Numbered from the stretch's first letter, positions 24,612 through 31,802 are shown. The stretch: 31,802 nucleotides of DNA from Fen-1273 sp035516035 (GCA_035516035.1 DATJAS010000100.1:1-31802); one strand, 5' to 3'. The notes: generated by a model not told the origin, from the letters alone. Translations and numbers: made by a program.

Positions 24612-25613
24612 TTACTGGTTGTTGCTGTCGACGTCTGCCCCGGCCGCCGCGCGCCTGGAGCGTTCCCTCCGCTCGCCGATGATGGACGCGACGATCGCCG
24701 CGGCAAGAATCACCATCACGATCCCGAGCGACGCGCCGATCGGGATCGCCACGACGTCCGCGACGAGCATTTTTATGCCAATGAACATCAGCACGAGCGA
24801 CAGCCCGTGGCTCAGGTACCTGAACGTCCGGAGGACGTTTTCCAGGAGGAAGTAGCTCGCGCGCAACCCGAGCACCGCGAAGATGTTCGAGGTGAACGCG
24901 ACGAACGGATCGTGCGTCACGCCGAACACCGCCGGGATCGAATCCACCGCGAATACGATGTCCGTCGTCTCGATCGTGACGAGCACGAGGAACAGCGGCG
25001 TCAGCACCAGCGCCCCGCCCCTCCACAGGAAGAACTTCCCCCCCTCGGTTTCCGCGCTCACCGCGAACAGCCGCCGCGCCGCGCGGATCACCAGGTTCCG
25101 GTCGGGGTGCACCTCGACGTTGTTATCCCTCAGCATCTTCCAGCCGCTGTAGACGAGGATCGCCCCGAAGATGTAGAGGATCCACTCGAACCGGACGATG
25201 AGCGCCACTCCGGCCGCGATGAAGACAGCCCGCGTCACCAGCGCCCCAACCACGCCCCAGAACAGCGCGCGGTGGTGAAACCGCCGCGCGATCCCGAACC
25301 AGGAGAAAATCACGACGAAGACGAACAGGTTGTCGAACGACAGCGCCCGTTCGATGATGTAGGCCGTGAAGAACTCGAGCCCCCGCACACGTCCCGCGTC
25401 AAGGAACACGACGACGTTGAAGAGCAAGGCAACCACGGTCCACACGACGCTCCAGACCAGGGCTTCCCGCATTCCCACCTCGTGCGCCTTCCTGTTGAAG
25501 ATGCCGAGATCGACCGCAAGCATCAACAGGACGACGACCCCGAAGGCTACCCAGAGAATGTCCAAGACCAGGCCCGTGTCATGAGCGTATTTCGCCGTGC
25601 ATCCCGGAATCAA
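24612..25613 (-). CDS. TerC/Alx-family membrane protein
   Basis: Up to 333 residues with about nine transmembrane helices. Family signatures: ILWVAFGVVVLLMLAVDLG, ERALSFDNLFVF with its buried acidic residues, and ETTDIVFAVDSIPAVFG. Members export or handle manganese (Alx, MeeF-type) or are linked to tellurite resistance and metalation of exported enzymes. The start is unclear: TTG 25613 is the longest, TTG 25565 gives a typical family N-terminus, and neither has a Shine-Dalgarno. A strong Shine-Dalgarno plus ATG lies upstream in another frame (see 25579-25635). It is followed by the mini T9SS-tailed gene and may be cotranscribed with the UlaG-like gene. Confidence 0.88.
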   Translation of the reverse strand: MIPGCTAKYAHDTGLVLDILWVAFGVVVLLMLAVDLGIFNRKAHEVGMREALVWSVVWTVVALLFNVVVFLDAGRVRGLEFFTAYIIERALSFDNLFVFVVIFSWFGIARRFHHRALFWGVVGALVTRAVFIAAGVALIVRFEWILYIFGAILVYSGWKMLRDNNVEVHPDRNLVIRAARRLFAVSAETEGGKFFLWRGGALVLTPLFLVLVTIETTDIVFAVDSIPAVFGVTHDPFVAFTSNIFAVLGLRASYFLLENVLRTFRYLSHGLSLVLMFIGIKMLVADVVAIPIGASLGIVMVILAAAIVASIIGERRERSRRAAAGADVDSNNQ

Positions 25614-25635
25614 TATAGGCGCGTGTGGGGGTCAT
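25579..25635 (-). CDS. Possible 18-residue leader peptide ahead of terC, or frameshifted terC start
   Basis: GGAAGGAG lies five bases before ATG 25635, the best ribosome-binding site in this region. It opens a short frame, MTPTRAYIDSGMHGEIRS, ending at TGA 25581-25579, overlapping the longest terC frame and stopping 13 bases before TTG 25565. Either it is a leader peptide that couples translation into terC, or a one-base change in the CCCCC run just after the ATG has separated terC from its true start. Confidence 0.3.
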   Translation of the reverse strand: MTPTRAYIDSGMHGEIRS

Positions 25636-25648
25636 GTCTACTCCTTCC

Positions 25649-25681
25649 GTCATTGCTTCGCGAAAGACGCCCGCAATGACA
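25649..25681 (+). repeat. Dispersed repeat, short copy with 8-base terminal inverted repeats
   Basis: GTCATTGC at 25649-25656 and GCAATGAC at 25673-25680 are perfect inverted ends around a 16-base core. This copy shows the terminal symmetry of the family most clearly. On the minus strand it ends directly at the GGAAGGAG ribosome-binding site before terC. Confidence 0.75.
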
Positions 25682-25721
25682 GGGAGTCGCGCTACGAGCC
25701 ACGGGCGCTACGAGTTTTGCA

Positions 25722-26456
25722 TCAGTGCATGGTGCGGACGCGAACCTCGATTCCCTTCACGTCCTTCAGCAGCGCGACCAGCTTCTGCGGGTCGGTCTGC
25801 GAGTAGTGATATGGGTAGAGGACCTTCGGCTTGAAGGCCTTCGCAGCCTCGGCGACCATCTCCGGGGTCATCGTGTACGGGAGGTTCATCGGCAGGAAGG
25901 CGATGTTGATATCCTTCAGGGCCTCCATCTCAGGCGTGTTTTCCGTGTCCCCCGCAAAGTAGATCCGCGTGCGGCCTATCGTGAGGATGTATCCGTTTCC
26001 CTCCCCTTTCGCATGGAACGGCGCGCCGTCCGGCCGCTTGTGCACGAGATTGTACGCAGGCACGGCCTCGACGATCATACCGAGGACCTTTTTCACCTCG
26101 CCGTTTTTCATGACGATTCCCCCACTGATCTGCTCCGCGCATTTGGCGGTCAGCAGGAGCACCGTCGAGGGGGTGCGCACGCGTGCGATCGCGGCAGTGT
26201 CGAAATGATCAAAATGCTCGTGCGTCACCAGCACCAGGTCGGCGGCCGGGAGTCCGGCAAAGCCCGGGAGGCGTGTCCAGGGATCGACGTCGATCGTCTT
26301 CCCCGCCCAGCGGAGCATTACCGTCGCGTGACCCACGAACGTGATTTCGACGTCTCCCGCAGTCGTGTGGATCGTGTCCTTCTCCAGCCCTTCGGCCGCC
26401 GCGATCGAGGCGAGCGAAGCGAGGGCGATCAGGCAGATCGTGAGTAATCTGGCCAT
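25722..26456 (-). CDS. Exported metallo-beta-lactamase fold hydrolase (UlaG-like)
   Basis: 244 residues from ATG 26456, with AGGAG upstream. A signal peptide is predicted (MARLLTICLIALASLASIAA). The metal motif HEHFDHFD spans residues 79-86, with AGDTENTPE and YPYHYSQ supplying the later Asp and His. The layout TFVGHATVMLRW then IDVDPW matches the UlaG/UPF0173 group, whose members include L-ascorbate-6-phosphate lactonase and many uncharacterised metal-dependent hydrolases. The exported location makes a lactonase of the ascorbate pathway unlikely; the substrate is unknown. It has its own candidate promoter at 26490-26520. Confidence 0.87.
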   Translation of the reverse strand: MARLLTICLIALASLASIAAAEGLEKDTIHTTAGDVEITFVGHATVMLRWAGKTIDVDPWTRLPGFAGLPAADLVLVTHEHFDHFDTAAIARVRTPSTVLLLTAKCAEQISGGIVMKNGEVKKVLGMIVEAVPAYNLVHKRPDGAPFHAKGEGNGYILTIGRTRIYFAGDTENTPEMEALKDINIAFLPMNLPYTMTPEMVAEAAKAFKPKVLYPYHYSQTDPQKLVALLKDVKGIEVRVRTMH

Positions 26457-26489
26457 CGGAGGCTCCTAATTGTTTTTCGACGCGATGTG

Positions 26490-26520
26490 CGAATATACGA
26501 TCTGCGGAGTGAGAAGGCAA
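26490..26520 (-). promoter_or_regulatory. Candidate promoter for the UlaG-like gene
   Basis: On the minus strand, TTG (26520-26518) is followed by 20 bases and then TATATTCG (26497-26490), matching TAnnTTTG except for one C. The predicted leader to ATG 26456 is about 30 bases. Confidence 0.5.
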
Positions 26521-26552
26521 TTACGTGTTGCGCGGCAGGTCGCGAGGGGGTA

Positions 26553-26681
26553 TATTGTCACGCCAGAGAGCGGCGTGACGCAAAGAACGCGCCTCGCAGA
26601 AGGCGCTCGCACCAGATTGCCACGCCAAAGAGCGGCGTGGTCCAGAGAGCGGACTTCGCAGAAAGCGCTCGCAATGACGGA
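26553..26681 (+). repeat. Dispersed repeat, compound copy upstream of the C45 gene
   Basis: The segment starts near ATTGTCACGCC (26554), contains an inner GATTGCCACGCC (26614) and ends GCTCGCAATGACGG (26680). It shares long stretches with the 3152-3281 copy, so those two are closer to each other than to the short copies. It ends immediately before the AGGG of the ribosome-binding site of the gene at 26688. The 230 bases between the UlaG-like and C45 starts hold this repeat and the minus-strand promoter. Confidence 0.75.
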
Positions 26682-26687
26682 GGGACT

Positions 26688-28097
26688 ATGAGAATCTCGC
26701 TCACCGCGGCATTCGGGCTCGGCGCACTTGCGCTCGGCGCGCTGACGCTCTCCTGTTCGCGCGGGACGATGGAGTCGGGCAAAGGAACCCGCTCGGAGAA
26801 GAACGGCTGGATCGTACTCCATCTCGAGGGTACCCCCCGGGAGATCGGCCGGCAGCACGGGACGCTGCTGGCCCCGGAAATCGACGACGCCCTCAAGATG
26901 ATGGCGCAGTTCCTCGCCGGGGCAACGAAGGAGCCGTGGTCGTTTTACCGGCAGGCGGCAGAACGGATGTTCTGGCCGAGGCTCGACGGCGAGTACCAGG
27001 AGGAGATCGATGGGATCGTGGACGGGCTCCGGAGCCGCGGCCTGGCGTACGACCGGGCGGACATCACCGCTCTCAACGGCTTCATGGAGCTTGCCTACTA
27101 CTACGTCCCCGCGCTGGCGGCCCGCATGAAGGCCGACTCGCTCGCCAACCGGGCGCCGGGGAACTGCAGCGGCTTTATCGCGACCGGGAGCTACACTGCC
27201 GACGGGCGAATCGTGATGGGCCATAACAACTGGTCCGATTACGTCGTCGGCGAGCGGTGGAACGTCATCGCGGATATCGTTCCCGAGCACGGGCACCGGA
27301 TATTCATGGACACGTTCCCGGGGTTCATCCACAGCGGGGACGATTTCGGAGAAAACGACGCCGGCATCCTGATCACTGAAACGACGATCACGCAGTTCCG
27401 CGGGTTTGACGACGACGGCGTGCCGGAATTCGACCGGGCGAGGAAAGCGATGCAGTACGCCACGTCGATCGACCAGTTCGATTCGGTCATGACTGCCGGG
27501 AACAACGGAGGCTACGCCAACACGTGGCTGGTGGGCGACCTGAAGACCAACGAAATAGGGAAGCTCGACCTGGGGCTCATGCACACCCACCTCTGGAGGA
27601 CACACGACGGGGTCTTCATCGGCTCCAATTTCGCGACAGACACGGCGCTGCTCGCGGAGGAAACCACGTTTGACACGGGCGACTCCACGAACTCGCCGCT
27701 GGCCCGGGAGAAACGGTGGAACCAGTTGATGGAGCAGGAGCGGGGAAAGATCGACGCGGCAGAGGGGATGGCGCTCGAAGCAGACCACGGTGACGCCAGG
27801 ACGGGGACGGTCGCGGAAAACGGCTGCGTCCTCTGCGGCCACGTCGACAGGGACAGCCGCGGCGCCCCCTGGTGGAACGAAGGCCCGTATTGCCCGATGG
27901 GAGCGGTGCAGGGGAAAGTCACGACGGCTGCGCTCGCGGGGAAGATGAAATTCTGGGCGCACATGGGGCACCCGTGCGGGGAAGATTTCATCGCGTCGGC
28001 GTTTCTCGCGCAGCACCAGGAGTACCGCTGGCAGGAGCCGTATCTCCGGGACATGAAAGCCCATCCGTGGACGCTGTTTGCGGCGGAGGGACGGTGA
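26688..28097 (+). CDS. C45/phospholipase B-like N-terminal-nucleophile acyl hydrolase, lipoprotein
   Basis: 469 residues from ATG 26688 (GGAGGG upstream). The N-terminus ends in a lipobox (GALTLSC, Cys23), predicting a lipoprotein. EGTPREIGRQHG is the family's typical start. The predicted autocatalytic nucleophile is Cys160 in GNCSGF, followed by DGRIVMGHNNWSDY; later GILITETTI and NNGGYANTWLVGD match PLB-like and C45 proteins. Family members mature by self-cleavage before the Cys and hydrolyse or transfer amide-linked acyl groups (acyl-CoA:6-APA acyltransferase, ceramidase-like and PLBD proteins). The substrate here is unknown. The stop overlaps the next gene as GTGA, making it the first gene of a three-gene operon. 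Confidence 0.8.
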   Translation: MRISLTAAFGLGALALGALTLSCSRGTMESGKGTRSEKNGWIVLHLEGTPREIGRQHGTLLAPEIDDALKMMAQFLAGATKEPWSFYRQAAERMFWPRLDGEYQEEIDGIVDGLRSRGLAYDRADITALNGFMELAYYYVPALAARMKADSLANRAPGNCSGFIATGSYTADGRIVMGHNNWSDYVVGERWNVIADIVPEHGHRIFMDTFPGFIHSGDDFGENDAGILITETTITQFRGFDDDGVPEFDRARKAMQYATSIDQFDSVMTAGNNGGYANTWLVGDLKTNEIGKLDLGLMHTHLWRTHDGVFIGSNFATDTALLAEETTFDTGDSTNSPLAREKRWNQLMEQERGKIDAAEGMALEADHGDARTGTVAENGCVLCGHVDRDSRGAPWWNEGPYCPMGAVQGKVTTAALAGKMKFWAHMGHPCGEDFIASAFLAQHQEYRWQEPYLRDMKAHPWTLFAAEGR

Positions 28098-28651
28098 CGG
28101 ACACGGCGCGTCGGAAATTCCTCCGGCAGACGGCCATCGGGGTGGCCGCGCTCCTTGCTGCGCGCGCCCTCCCACCCGGGAAACTGGCCGCCGAGGTGCA
28201 GGGGGAGGCGGGGCCGACATCCGGGGCGGAGGCAGGCCCGGAGCTGCAGTTCTTCAGCGGGGAGGAGTACCTCATCTTCTCCGCAGCGGCGTCGCGGCTG
28301 ACAGGGCACGAGAACGGGGCCGGCGGCGCAGGAATTGACGCCGCGCTGCGGGCAGACCGGTTTCTCAGCACCGAAGACCCGGAGATCCAGGACCAGATCC
28401 ACCTCCTCCTGAAGATCTTCAATTCGATATTTGCGGCAGTCCTGCTCAGCTTCACGTTTTCGAGATTCACGGAGATGACCCCGGATGCCCAGGAGAGCTA
28501 CATCGCGGGATGGATGACGAGCACGTTTGCATTCCGCCGGACCGCGTTCCAGGCGCTCAAGAGGCTCTCGATGAGCATGTACTACACGGACCCGCGCTCG
28601 TGGGAGGAGATCGGGTACCACGGGATTCCGTCGCCGGGGGAGGCGGGATGA
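28094..28651 (+). CDS. Tat-exported gluconate 2-dehydrogenase subunit 3-like protein
   Basis: 185 residues from GTG 28094, with GGAGGG upstream. The N-terminus ARRKFLRQTAIGVAALLAARALP is a twin-arginine signal. The body (LIFSAAASRLTG..., TEDPEIQDQIHLLLKIFN) resembles gluconate 2-dehydrogenase subunit 3 family proteins, the small partner that escorts and supports FAD-containing GMC dehydrogenases. Overlaps at both ends (GTGA with the C45 gene, ATGA with the GMC gene) show tight coupling. The GMC partner has no export signal of its own, so it probably rides out with this Tat substrate (inference from how the family works). Confidence 0.78.
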   Translation: MTDTARRKFLRQTAIGVAALLAARALPPGKLAAEVQGEAGPTSGAEAGPELQFFSGEEYLIFSAAASRLTGHENGAGGAGIDAALRADRFLSTEDPEIQDQIHLLLKIFNSIFAAVLLSFTFSRFTEMTPDAQESYIAGWMTSTFAFRRTAFQALKRLSMSMYYTDPRSWEEIGYHGIPSPGEAG

Positions 28652-30198
28652 TCGTCAGGGGGAAGGATATTCCGCTCCCTCTCCGGGAGTCCGCCGACGT
28701 CTGCATCGTCGGCTCCGGGTGCGGCGGAGGCGCAAGCGCCAGGACGCTCGCCGGCGCCGGGAAGAAGGTGATCCTCCTGGAGGAGGGAGGCTATTTCACA
28801 TCGACGGATTTCGACGGGACCGAGGCGACCGCGTACCAGAACCTGTACCAGAGGCGCGCCGGGCAGGCGACGGAGGACCTCGGGGTCACCGTGCTGCAGG
28901 GGCGCTGCGTCGGCGGGAGCACCGTCGTGAACTGGATGACGTCGCTCCGGACGCCGGAGTTCACGCTGGAAGACTGGCGCAGGCGGTTCGGCATCGAGGG
29001 TCTCGGGGCACGCGATCTCGAGCCGTACTTCGAGCGCATCGAGCGCTACCTGAACGTCCACCCCGAGCCGGATGGAAACCACAACGCGAACAACAGGATC
29101 ATCCTCGACGGCGCACGCGCGCTCGGGTACCGGACGCGCGCGAACGGGAGGAACGCCCGCGGGTGCGTGAAGTCGGGGGCGTGCGGGCTGGGATGTCCGT
29201 TCGACGCGAAGCTCTCCGTGGCGCTCACGTATATCCCCGACGCGGTGAAGCAGGGGGCATCCGTGTTCGCCGATTGCAGGGCGGAGAAGATCGAGCTCCG
29301 GGGAAACATGAAGCGGGTGACGGGGAACGTCCTGGACACCGCCACGAGGCGGCCGGTCGGCGCCTTCAGCGTCGAGGCCCCGGTCGTTATCGTGGCCGCG
29401 AGCGCGATCAACACCCCCGTGCTTCTCCTCAAGTCCGGGATCGCCAACCGGAGCGGAGAAGTGGGGAAGAACCTCACGTTCCACCTGACGACGGCGGTCG
29501 CAGGCCGGTACGAGCGCGTGATTTATCCCTCGGGGGGGATACCGCAGTCGGTGTTCTGCGACCAGTTCCTCAACAGCGAGGGGGACAGCGGAGGATTCTG
29601 GATCGAAGCGGTGCCGGTGTACCCCGCGCTTGCGGCGCTTGCATTCCCCGGGTTCGGTCGACCCCACAAGGAGGAGATGAAGGAGTTCCCGCACACGGGG
29701 GCATCCATTGTTCTCGTGAAGGAAATTGACTCCGCGGGGCGTGTTACGGTGAACGACCGTGGACGCGCCTCAATCGACTACCGCCGGGGTCCGAAGGACC
29801 TTGAGTACATGAAGCAGGGCGTGGCGGCCTCGGCACGGATGCATTTCGCCGCCGGGGCAAAGGAAGTGATGACGCTCCACGCGTCACCCACCATCATCCG
29901 ATCTCCCGGCGAGATCGAGAGGAAGATCCGGGCCGCATCATGGGAGCGGAATGACATCGCGCTCTTCAGCGCCCACCCCCTGGGCACCTGCCGGATGGGG
30001 ACCGACCCCCGGAGCTCCGTCGTTGATCCTCACGGACAAACGCACGACGTGGGGGGACTGTTCGTCATGGACGGCAGCGTCACCCCCACGTCGCTCGGCG
30101 TAAATCCTCAGATCACGCTCCTGGCGCTCGCCGAGAAAAGCGCCGAGTGGATCGCGGACAACTTCATCAGAGCTGCATCTCGTACCCCAGGGCAATAA
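28648..30198 (+). CDS. GMC-family FAD-dependent oxidoreductase
   Basis: 516 residues from ATG 28648. The FAD-binding Rossmann motif is VGSGCGGGASARTLA (residues 21-35), followed by ILLEEGG, and the GRCVGGSTVVNW motif of GMC enzymes. A Cys group, Cys173, Cys179 and Cys183 (CVKSGACGLGC), is like that in long-chain alcohol oxidases and gluconate dehydrogenases. The catalytic His is His443 in AHPLGTCRMG and the C-terminal NPQITLLALAEK is conserved. It oxidises an alcohol or sugar, probably passing electrons to a cytochrome or quinone not encoded here. ATGA overlap with the subunit-3-like gene. Its last 32 bases overlap the barrel gene on the other strand. Confidence 0.9.
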   Translation: MIVRGKDIPLPLRESADVCIVGSGCGGGASARTLAGAGKKVILLEEGGYFTSTDFDGTEATAYQNLYQRRAGQATEDLGVTVLQGRCVGGSTVVNWMTSLRTPEFTLEDWRRRFGIEGLGARDLEPYFERIERYLNVHPEPDGNHNANNRIILDGARALGYRTRANGRNARGCVKSGACGLGCPFDAKLSVALTYIPDAVKQGASVFADCRAEKIELRGNMKRVTGNVLDTATRRPVGAFSVEAPVVIVAASAINTPVLLLKSGIANRSGEVGKNLTFHLTTAVAGRYERVIYPSGGIPQSVFCDQFLNSEGDSGGFWIEAVPVYPALAALAFPGFGRPHKEEMKEFPHTGASIVLVKEIDSAGRVTVNDRGRASIDYRRGPKDLEYMKQGVAASARMHFAAGAKEVMTLHASPTIIRSPGEIERKIRAASWERNDIALFSAHPLGTCRMGTDPRSSVVDPHGQTHDVGGLFVMDGSVTPTSLGVNPQITLLALAEKSAEWIADNFIRAASRTPGQ

Positions 30199-30955
30199 CG
30201 AAGTTGCCCGTGTTGTTCCTGCCGTTCTTCGGATCGGTCTGGATGTTCCTCAGCCCGTAGGCGCCGCGCGCGTCGAGAATCAGGTCTCCAGGACCGAGGC
30301 TCTTCGCCAGGCCGATCCCGCCCGTGAGCCCGGCGTTCAGCTTGCTGATGTCGCTCGAGACGTCCGTCGTCGCCGTGAAGTCCATCGGCGGCAGCGGCTG
30401 GCCCGCAGGGGGAAGAAGCAGCGGAGTGCCGGACTTGTCGAGGTAGAGCGAGCTGACGCCGCCCGTCCTGTTCGTCGCGCTCAGCAGGAATCCGACGTAC
30501 GGCCCCGCGTCGAAGTACACTCTGGAGATCCCCAGGCTCCCGCCGGCGTCCATCGTGTACCGGAGGAGCACCGGGACCTCCAGGTAATTGAGCGCCGTCT
30601 CGTTGTTGTAGTTCGCGTACAGTGATATCCCCGGCGGCACGGTCCCCGCCGGGAGCGTCCCATCCGGGATGAGCTGCATGCCGTCCTTCTTTCCCCCCTG
30701 GCTCGAGTACACGGCTTCGACCTGGATGGCGAACTCGTCCGAAAGGCGGTCGCCGATGTAGACGCCGGCGTCGGGCCCCATGCGCGACGAATAGCCTTCC
30801 GATATCTCCGAGTTCCCTCCCCTGAGACTGGGGATGCTGATGCCCCCTTTCAGGCCGGCGTACAACGACTGCGAATAGACGTCGTCACCGGACACGAAGA
30901 GCGCAGCGCCCAGGAGCGCCGGCAGCATCCCACGGACCACACGGGTCTCGTTCAT
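30167..30955 (-). CDS. Outer-membrane beta-barrel protein (PorT-like)
   Basis: 262 residues from ATG 30955, with AGGAG upstream. An export signal (about 1-29, ending VYSQ) precedes alternating strands: LYAGLKGGISIPS, DAGVYIGDRLSDEFAIQVEAVYSSQGG, LNYLEVPVLLRYTM, VYFDAGPYVGFLLSA, LDARGAYGLRNI and the terminal NFVIALGYEMQL. This is the eight-stranded PorT/OMP_b-brl_2 pattern frequent in Bacteroidota and relatives. Function unknown; some relatives belong to T9SS assembly, but this cannot be inferred here. It converges on the GMC gene with a 32-base overlap. Confidence 0.85.
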   Translation of the reverse strand: MNETRVVRGMLPALLGAALFVSGDDVYSQSLYAGLKGGISIPSLRGGNSEISEGYSSRMGPDAGVYIGDRLSDEFAIQVEAVYSSQGGKKDGMQLIPDGTLPAGTVPPGISLYANYNNETALNYLEVPVLLRYTMDAGGSLGISRVYFDAGPYVGFLLSATNRTGGVSSLYLDKSGTPLLLPPAGQPLPPMDFTATTDVSSDISKLNAGLTGGIGLAKSLGPGDLILDARGAYGLRNIQTDPKNGRNNTGNFVIALGYEMQL

Positions 30956-31170
30956 GATTCTCCTCCCTGCTGTTGGACCTCTCCGGGCGGCGCCGCATGC
31001 CCGCCGGAAGTATTACACATCAAAACCGCGCCCGTTTGTTCAACGTTCCCGGGCACGCCGGACAATTTCTTGACAGGAAAATGGAGCGGGGGTGACAGGC
31101 GGGAGCGCCCGTCCCGGTACATTATCCCGGAACACAGAGCCAGGATCATCCACACACCGGGAGAACGGAC

Positions 31171-31302
31171 ATGACACCGAGCGCACGCAAGGCCCGCCTG
31201 ATTCGCAGCCGCATAGATCGCTGGTCGCACCTGATCGCGGCAGGTCCCGCCGCGCTGCTGCAGGGGCTCACGGCCATGGTCGCCATGCTCAGAGCATCCT
31301 GA
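31171..31302 (+). CDS. Doubtful small ORF, basic peptide
   Basis: A 43-residue frame beginning MTPSARKARLIRSRIDRW and ending with a hydrophobic stretch (LIAAGPAALLQGLTAMVAML). A GGGAGA lies about nine bases before the ATG. The basic N-terminus followed by a short hydrophobic segment could be a small membrane peptide, but codon evidence is weak in GC-rich DNA. The surrounding 30956-31346 region is otherwise without recognised genes. Confidence 0.25.
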   Translation: MTPSARKARLIRSRIDRWSHLIAAGPAALLQGLTAMVAMLRAS

Positions 31303-31346
31303 TCCCGGGCCGTCACCGGACTCACTTCGCCTACTGGAGACGCGCC

Positions 31347-31802
31347 ATGAAACGCCCGTTCATCCTCGCCATCGCCGCCCTCATGCTCTCGATCCCCTGC
31401 CGCGGCCAGGACCCGCTCCCGCGCGGCAATGTCATACAGCCCGGCGAGGTGCTCACGTACAAAGTCCGCTGGACGCTCTTCCGTCTCGGTACCGTCACGC
31501 TCAAGGCGGTCAGGGACACGGGTTGCGCCGGCCCCGACGACATCAGGCTCGTCATGATCGTGGAATCCAACCCCGACCTGAGCTTCGTCTGGATCCGCGA
31601 ATTCAACGAGTGTCTCGTCGACACGCGCACGTTCGCCCCCACTGTGTTCCACGCGAGGCACAGGAACGGAGAACAGTACACGGAGATCTGGCACGAGGTC
31701 GACAGGCGATCTCACCGCACGACGTTCCGGCTCCAGGACAGGAACACGGGCGCCCTGATCGAGACCGACACGCTGCAGGGAGTGGAGTGGTTCGTGGAAG
31801 GG
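31347..31802 (+). CDS. DUF3108-like exported protein (3' end cut off by the window)
   Basis: 152 codons are seen from ATG 31347, with GGAGA seven bases upstream, and the frame is still open at the window end. The signal peptide MKRPFILAIAALMLSIPCRGQ is followed by QPGEVLTYKVRWTLFRLGTVTLKAV, the characteristic opening of DUF3108 proteins, and by later beta strands (YTEIWHEVDRRSHRTTFRL). Members are periplasmic or outer-membrane associated, with no agreed function. It is divergent from the barrel gene. Confidence 0.65.
   Translation, partial: MKRPFILAIAALMLSIPCRGQDPLPRGNVIQPGEVLTYKVRWTLFRLGTVTLKAVRDTGCAGPDDIRLVMIVESNPDLSFVWIREFNECLVDTRTFAPTVFHARHRNGEQYTEIWHEVDRRSHRTTFRLQDRNTGALIETDTLQGVEWFVEG

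Noticed and set aside
25689..25714. Direct repeat GCGCTACGAG, two copies 16 bases apart start to start
   Set aside because: Too short and isolated to assign a role; could be chance or a small duplication after the UlaG-like gene end.
25635..25720. yybP-ykoY manganese riboswitch ahead of terC
   Set aside because: Only a short GGAGTAG resemblance is seen, which is the ribosome-binding site itself; the second conserved half and the stem are not present.
26466..28220. 584-residue open frame antisense to the C45 gene
   Set aside because: The plus-strand gene has a ribosome-binding site, a lipobox and the nucleophile motif; the antisense frame has none and reads through a dispersed repeat.
31070..31123. 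TTGACA at 31070 as a promoter for the right-end genes
   Set aside because: No acceptable -10 or TAnnTTTG box lies at a workable distance; TACATT at 31118 is too far.

Overview
The window is high-GC bacterial DNA, densely coded on both strands, with no rRNA, tRNA, CRISPR array, integrase or transposase that I can see. Several family markers point to the FCB group (Bacteroidota / Ignavibacteriota and relatives): a GWxTD-domain protein, a GxGYxYP-family putative glycoside hydrolase, a PorT-like outer-membrane barrel, a large VPS10/sortilin-type repeat protein and a small protein ending in the last strand of a type IX secretion (T9SS) sorting domain. Several intergenic regions also carry a Bacteroidota-like promoter layout, TTG-N20-TAnnTT. 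The lineage is an inference; the exact phylum cannot be fixed from sequence alone.

Layout. 1-2.6 kb: a 3'-truncated GxGYxYP gene (minus), a divergent RidA-like gene (plus) and a small unknown gene (minus). 2.6-11.0 kb: a phosphorelay island made of a single-domain receiver, a membrane hybrid histidine kinase ending in HPt, a receiver with a coiled-coil tail, and a five-PAS/GAF hybrid kinase. None of the four has a DNA-binding or enzymatic output domain. 11.1-12.0 kb: a TIM-barrel sugar epimerase/isomerase. 12.0-19.0 kb (minus): PhyH-type dioxygenase, VPS10-like secreted protein and DinB-fold protein in a tight run, then a GWxTD protein with its own promoter. 19.1-20.95 kb (minus): GNAT acetyltransferase, DoxX-like membrane protein, and an alpha/beta-hydrolase with Ala at the nucleophile position. 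21.0-23.4 kb (plus): cytochrome bd oxidase cydAB. 23.4-26.5 kb (minus): UlaG-like metallo-hydrolase, TerC, mini T9SS-tailed protein and polysaccharide deacetylase. 26.7-30.2 kb (plus): a three-gene overlapping operon of C45/PLB-like lipoprotein acyl hydrolase, Tat-exported subunit-3-like protein and GMC oxidoreductase. 30.2-31.8 kb: an outer-membrane barrel (minus), a doubtful small ORF and a 3'-truncated DUF3108 protein.

The most unusual non-coding signal is a dispersed repeat whose ends read GATTGC...GCAATGAC. It occurs at six places, three of them tandem or compound, often with a perfect GC hairpin in the middle. It is not confined to spacers: it supplies the last codons and stop of the sugar epimerase gene, encodes part of the predicted signal peptide of the deacetylase, and ends directly at the Shine-Dalgarno sequences before the C45 gene and before terC. 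I did not find a clear defence or biosynthetic system. The best candidates for undescribed biology are the C45-Tat-GMC operon, the output-less phosphorelay island and the gene-shaping repeat family.
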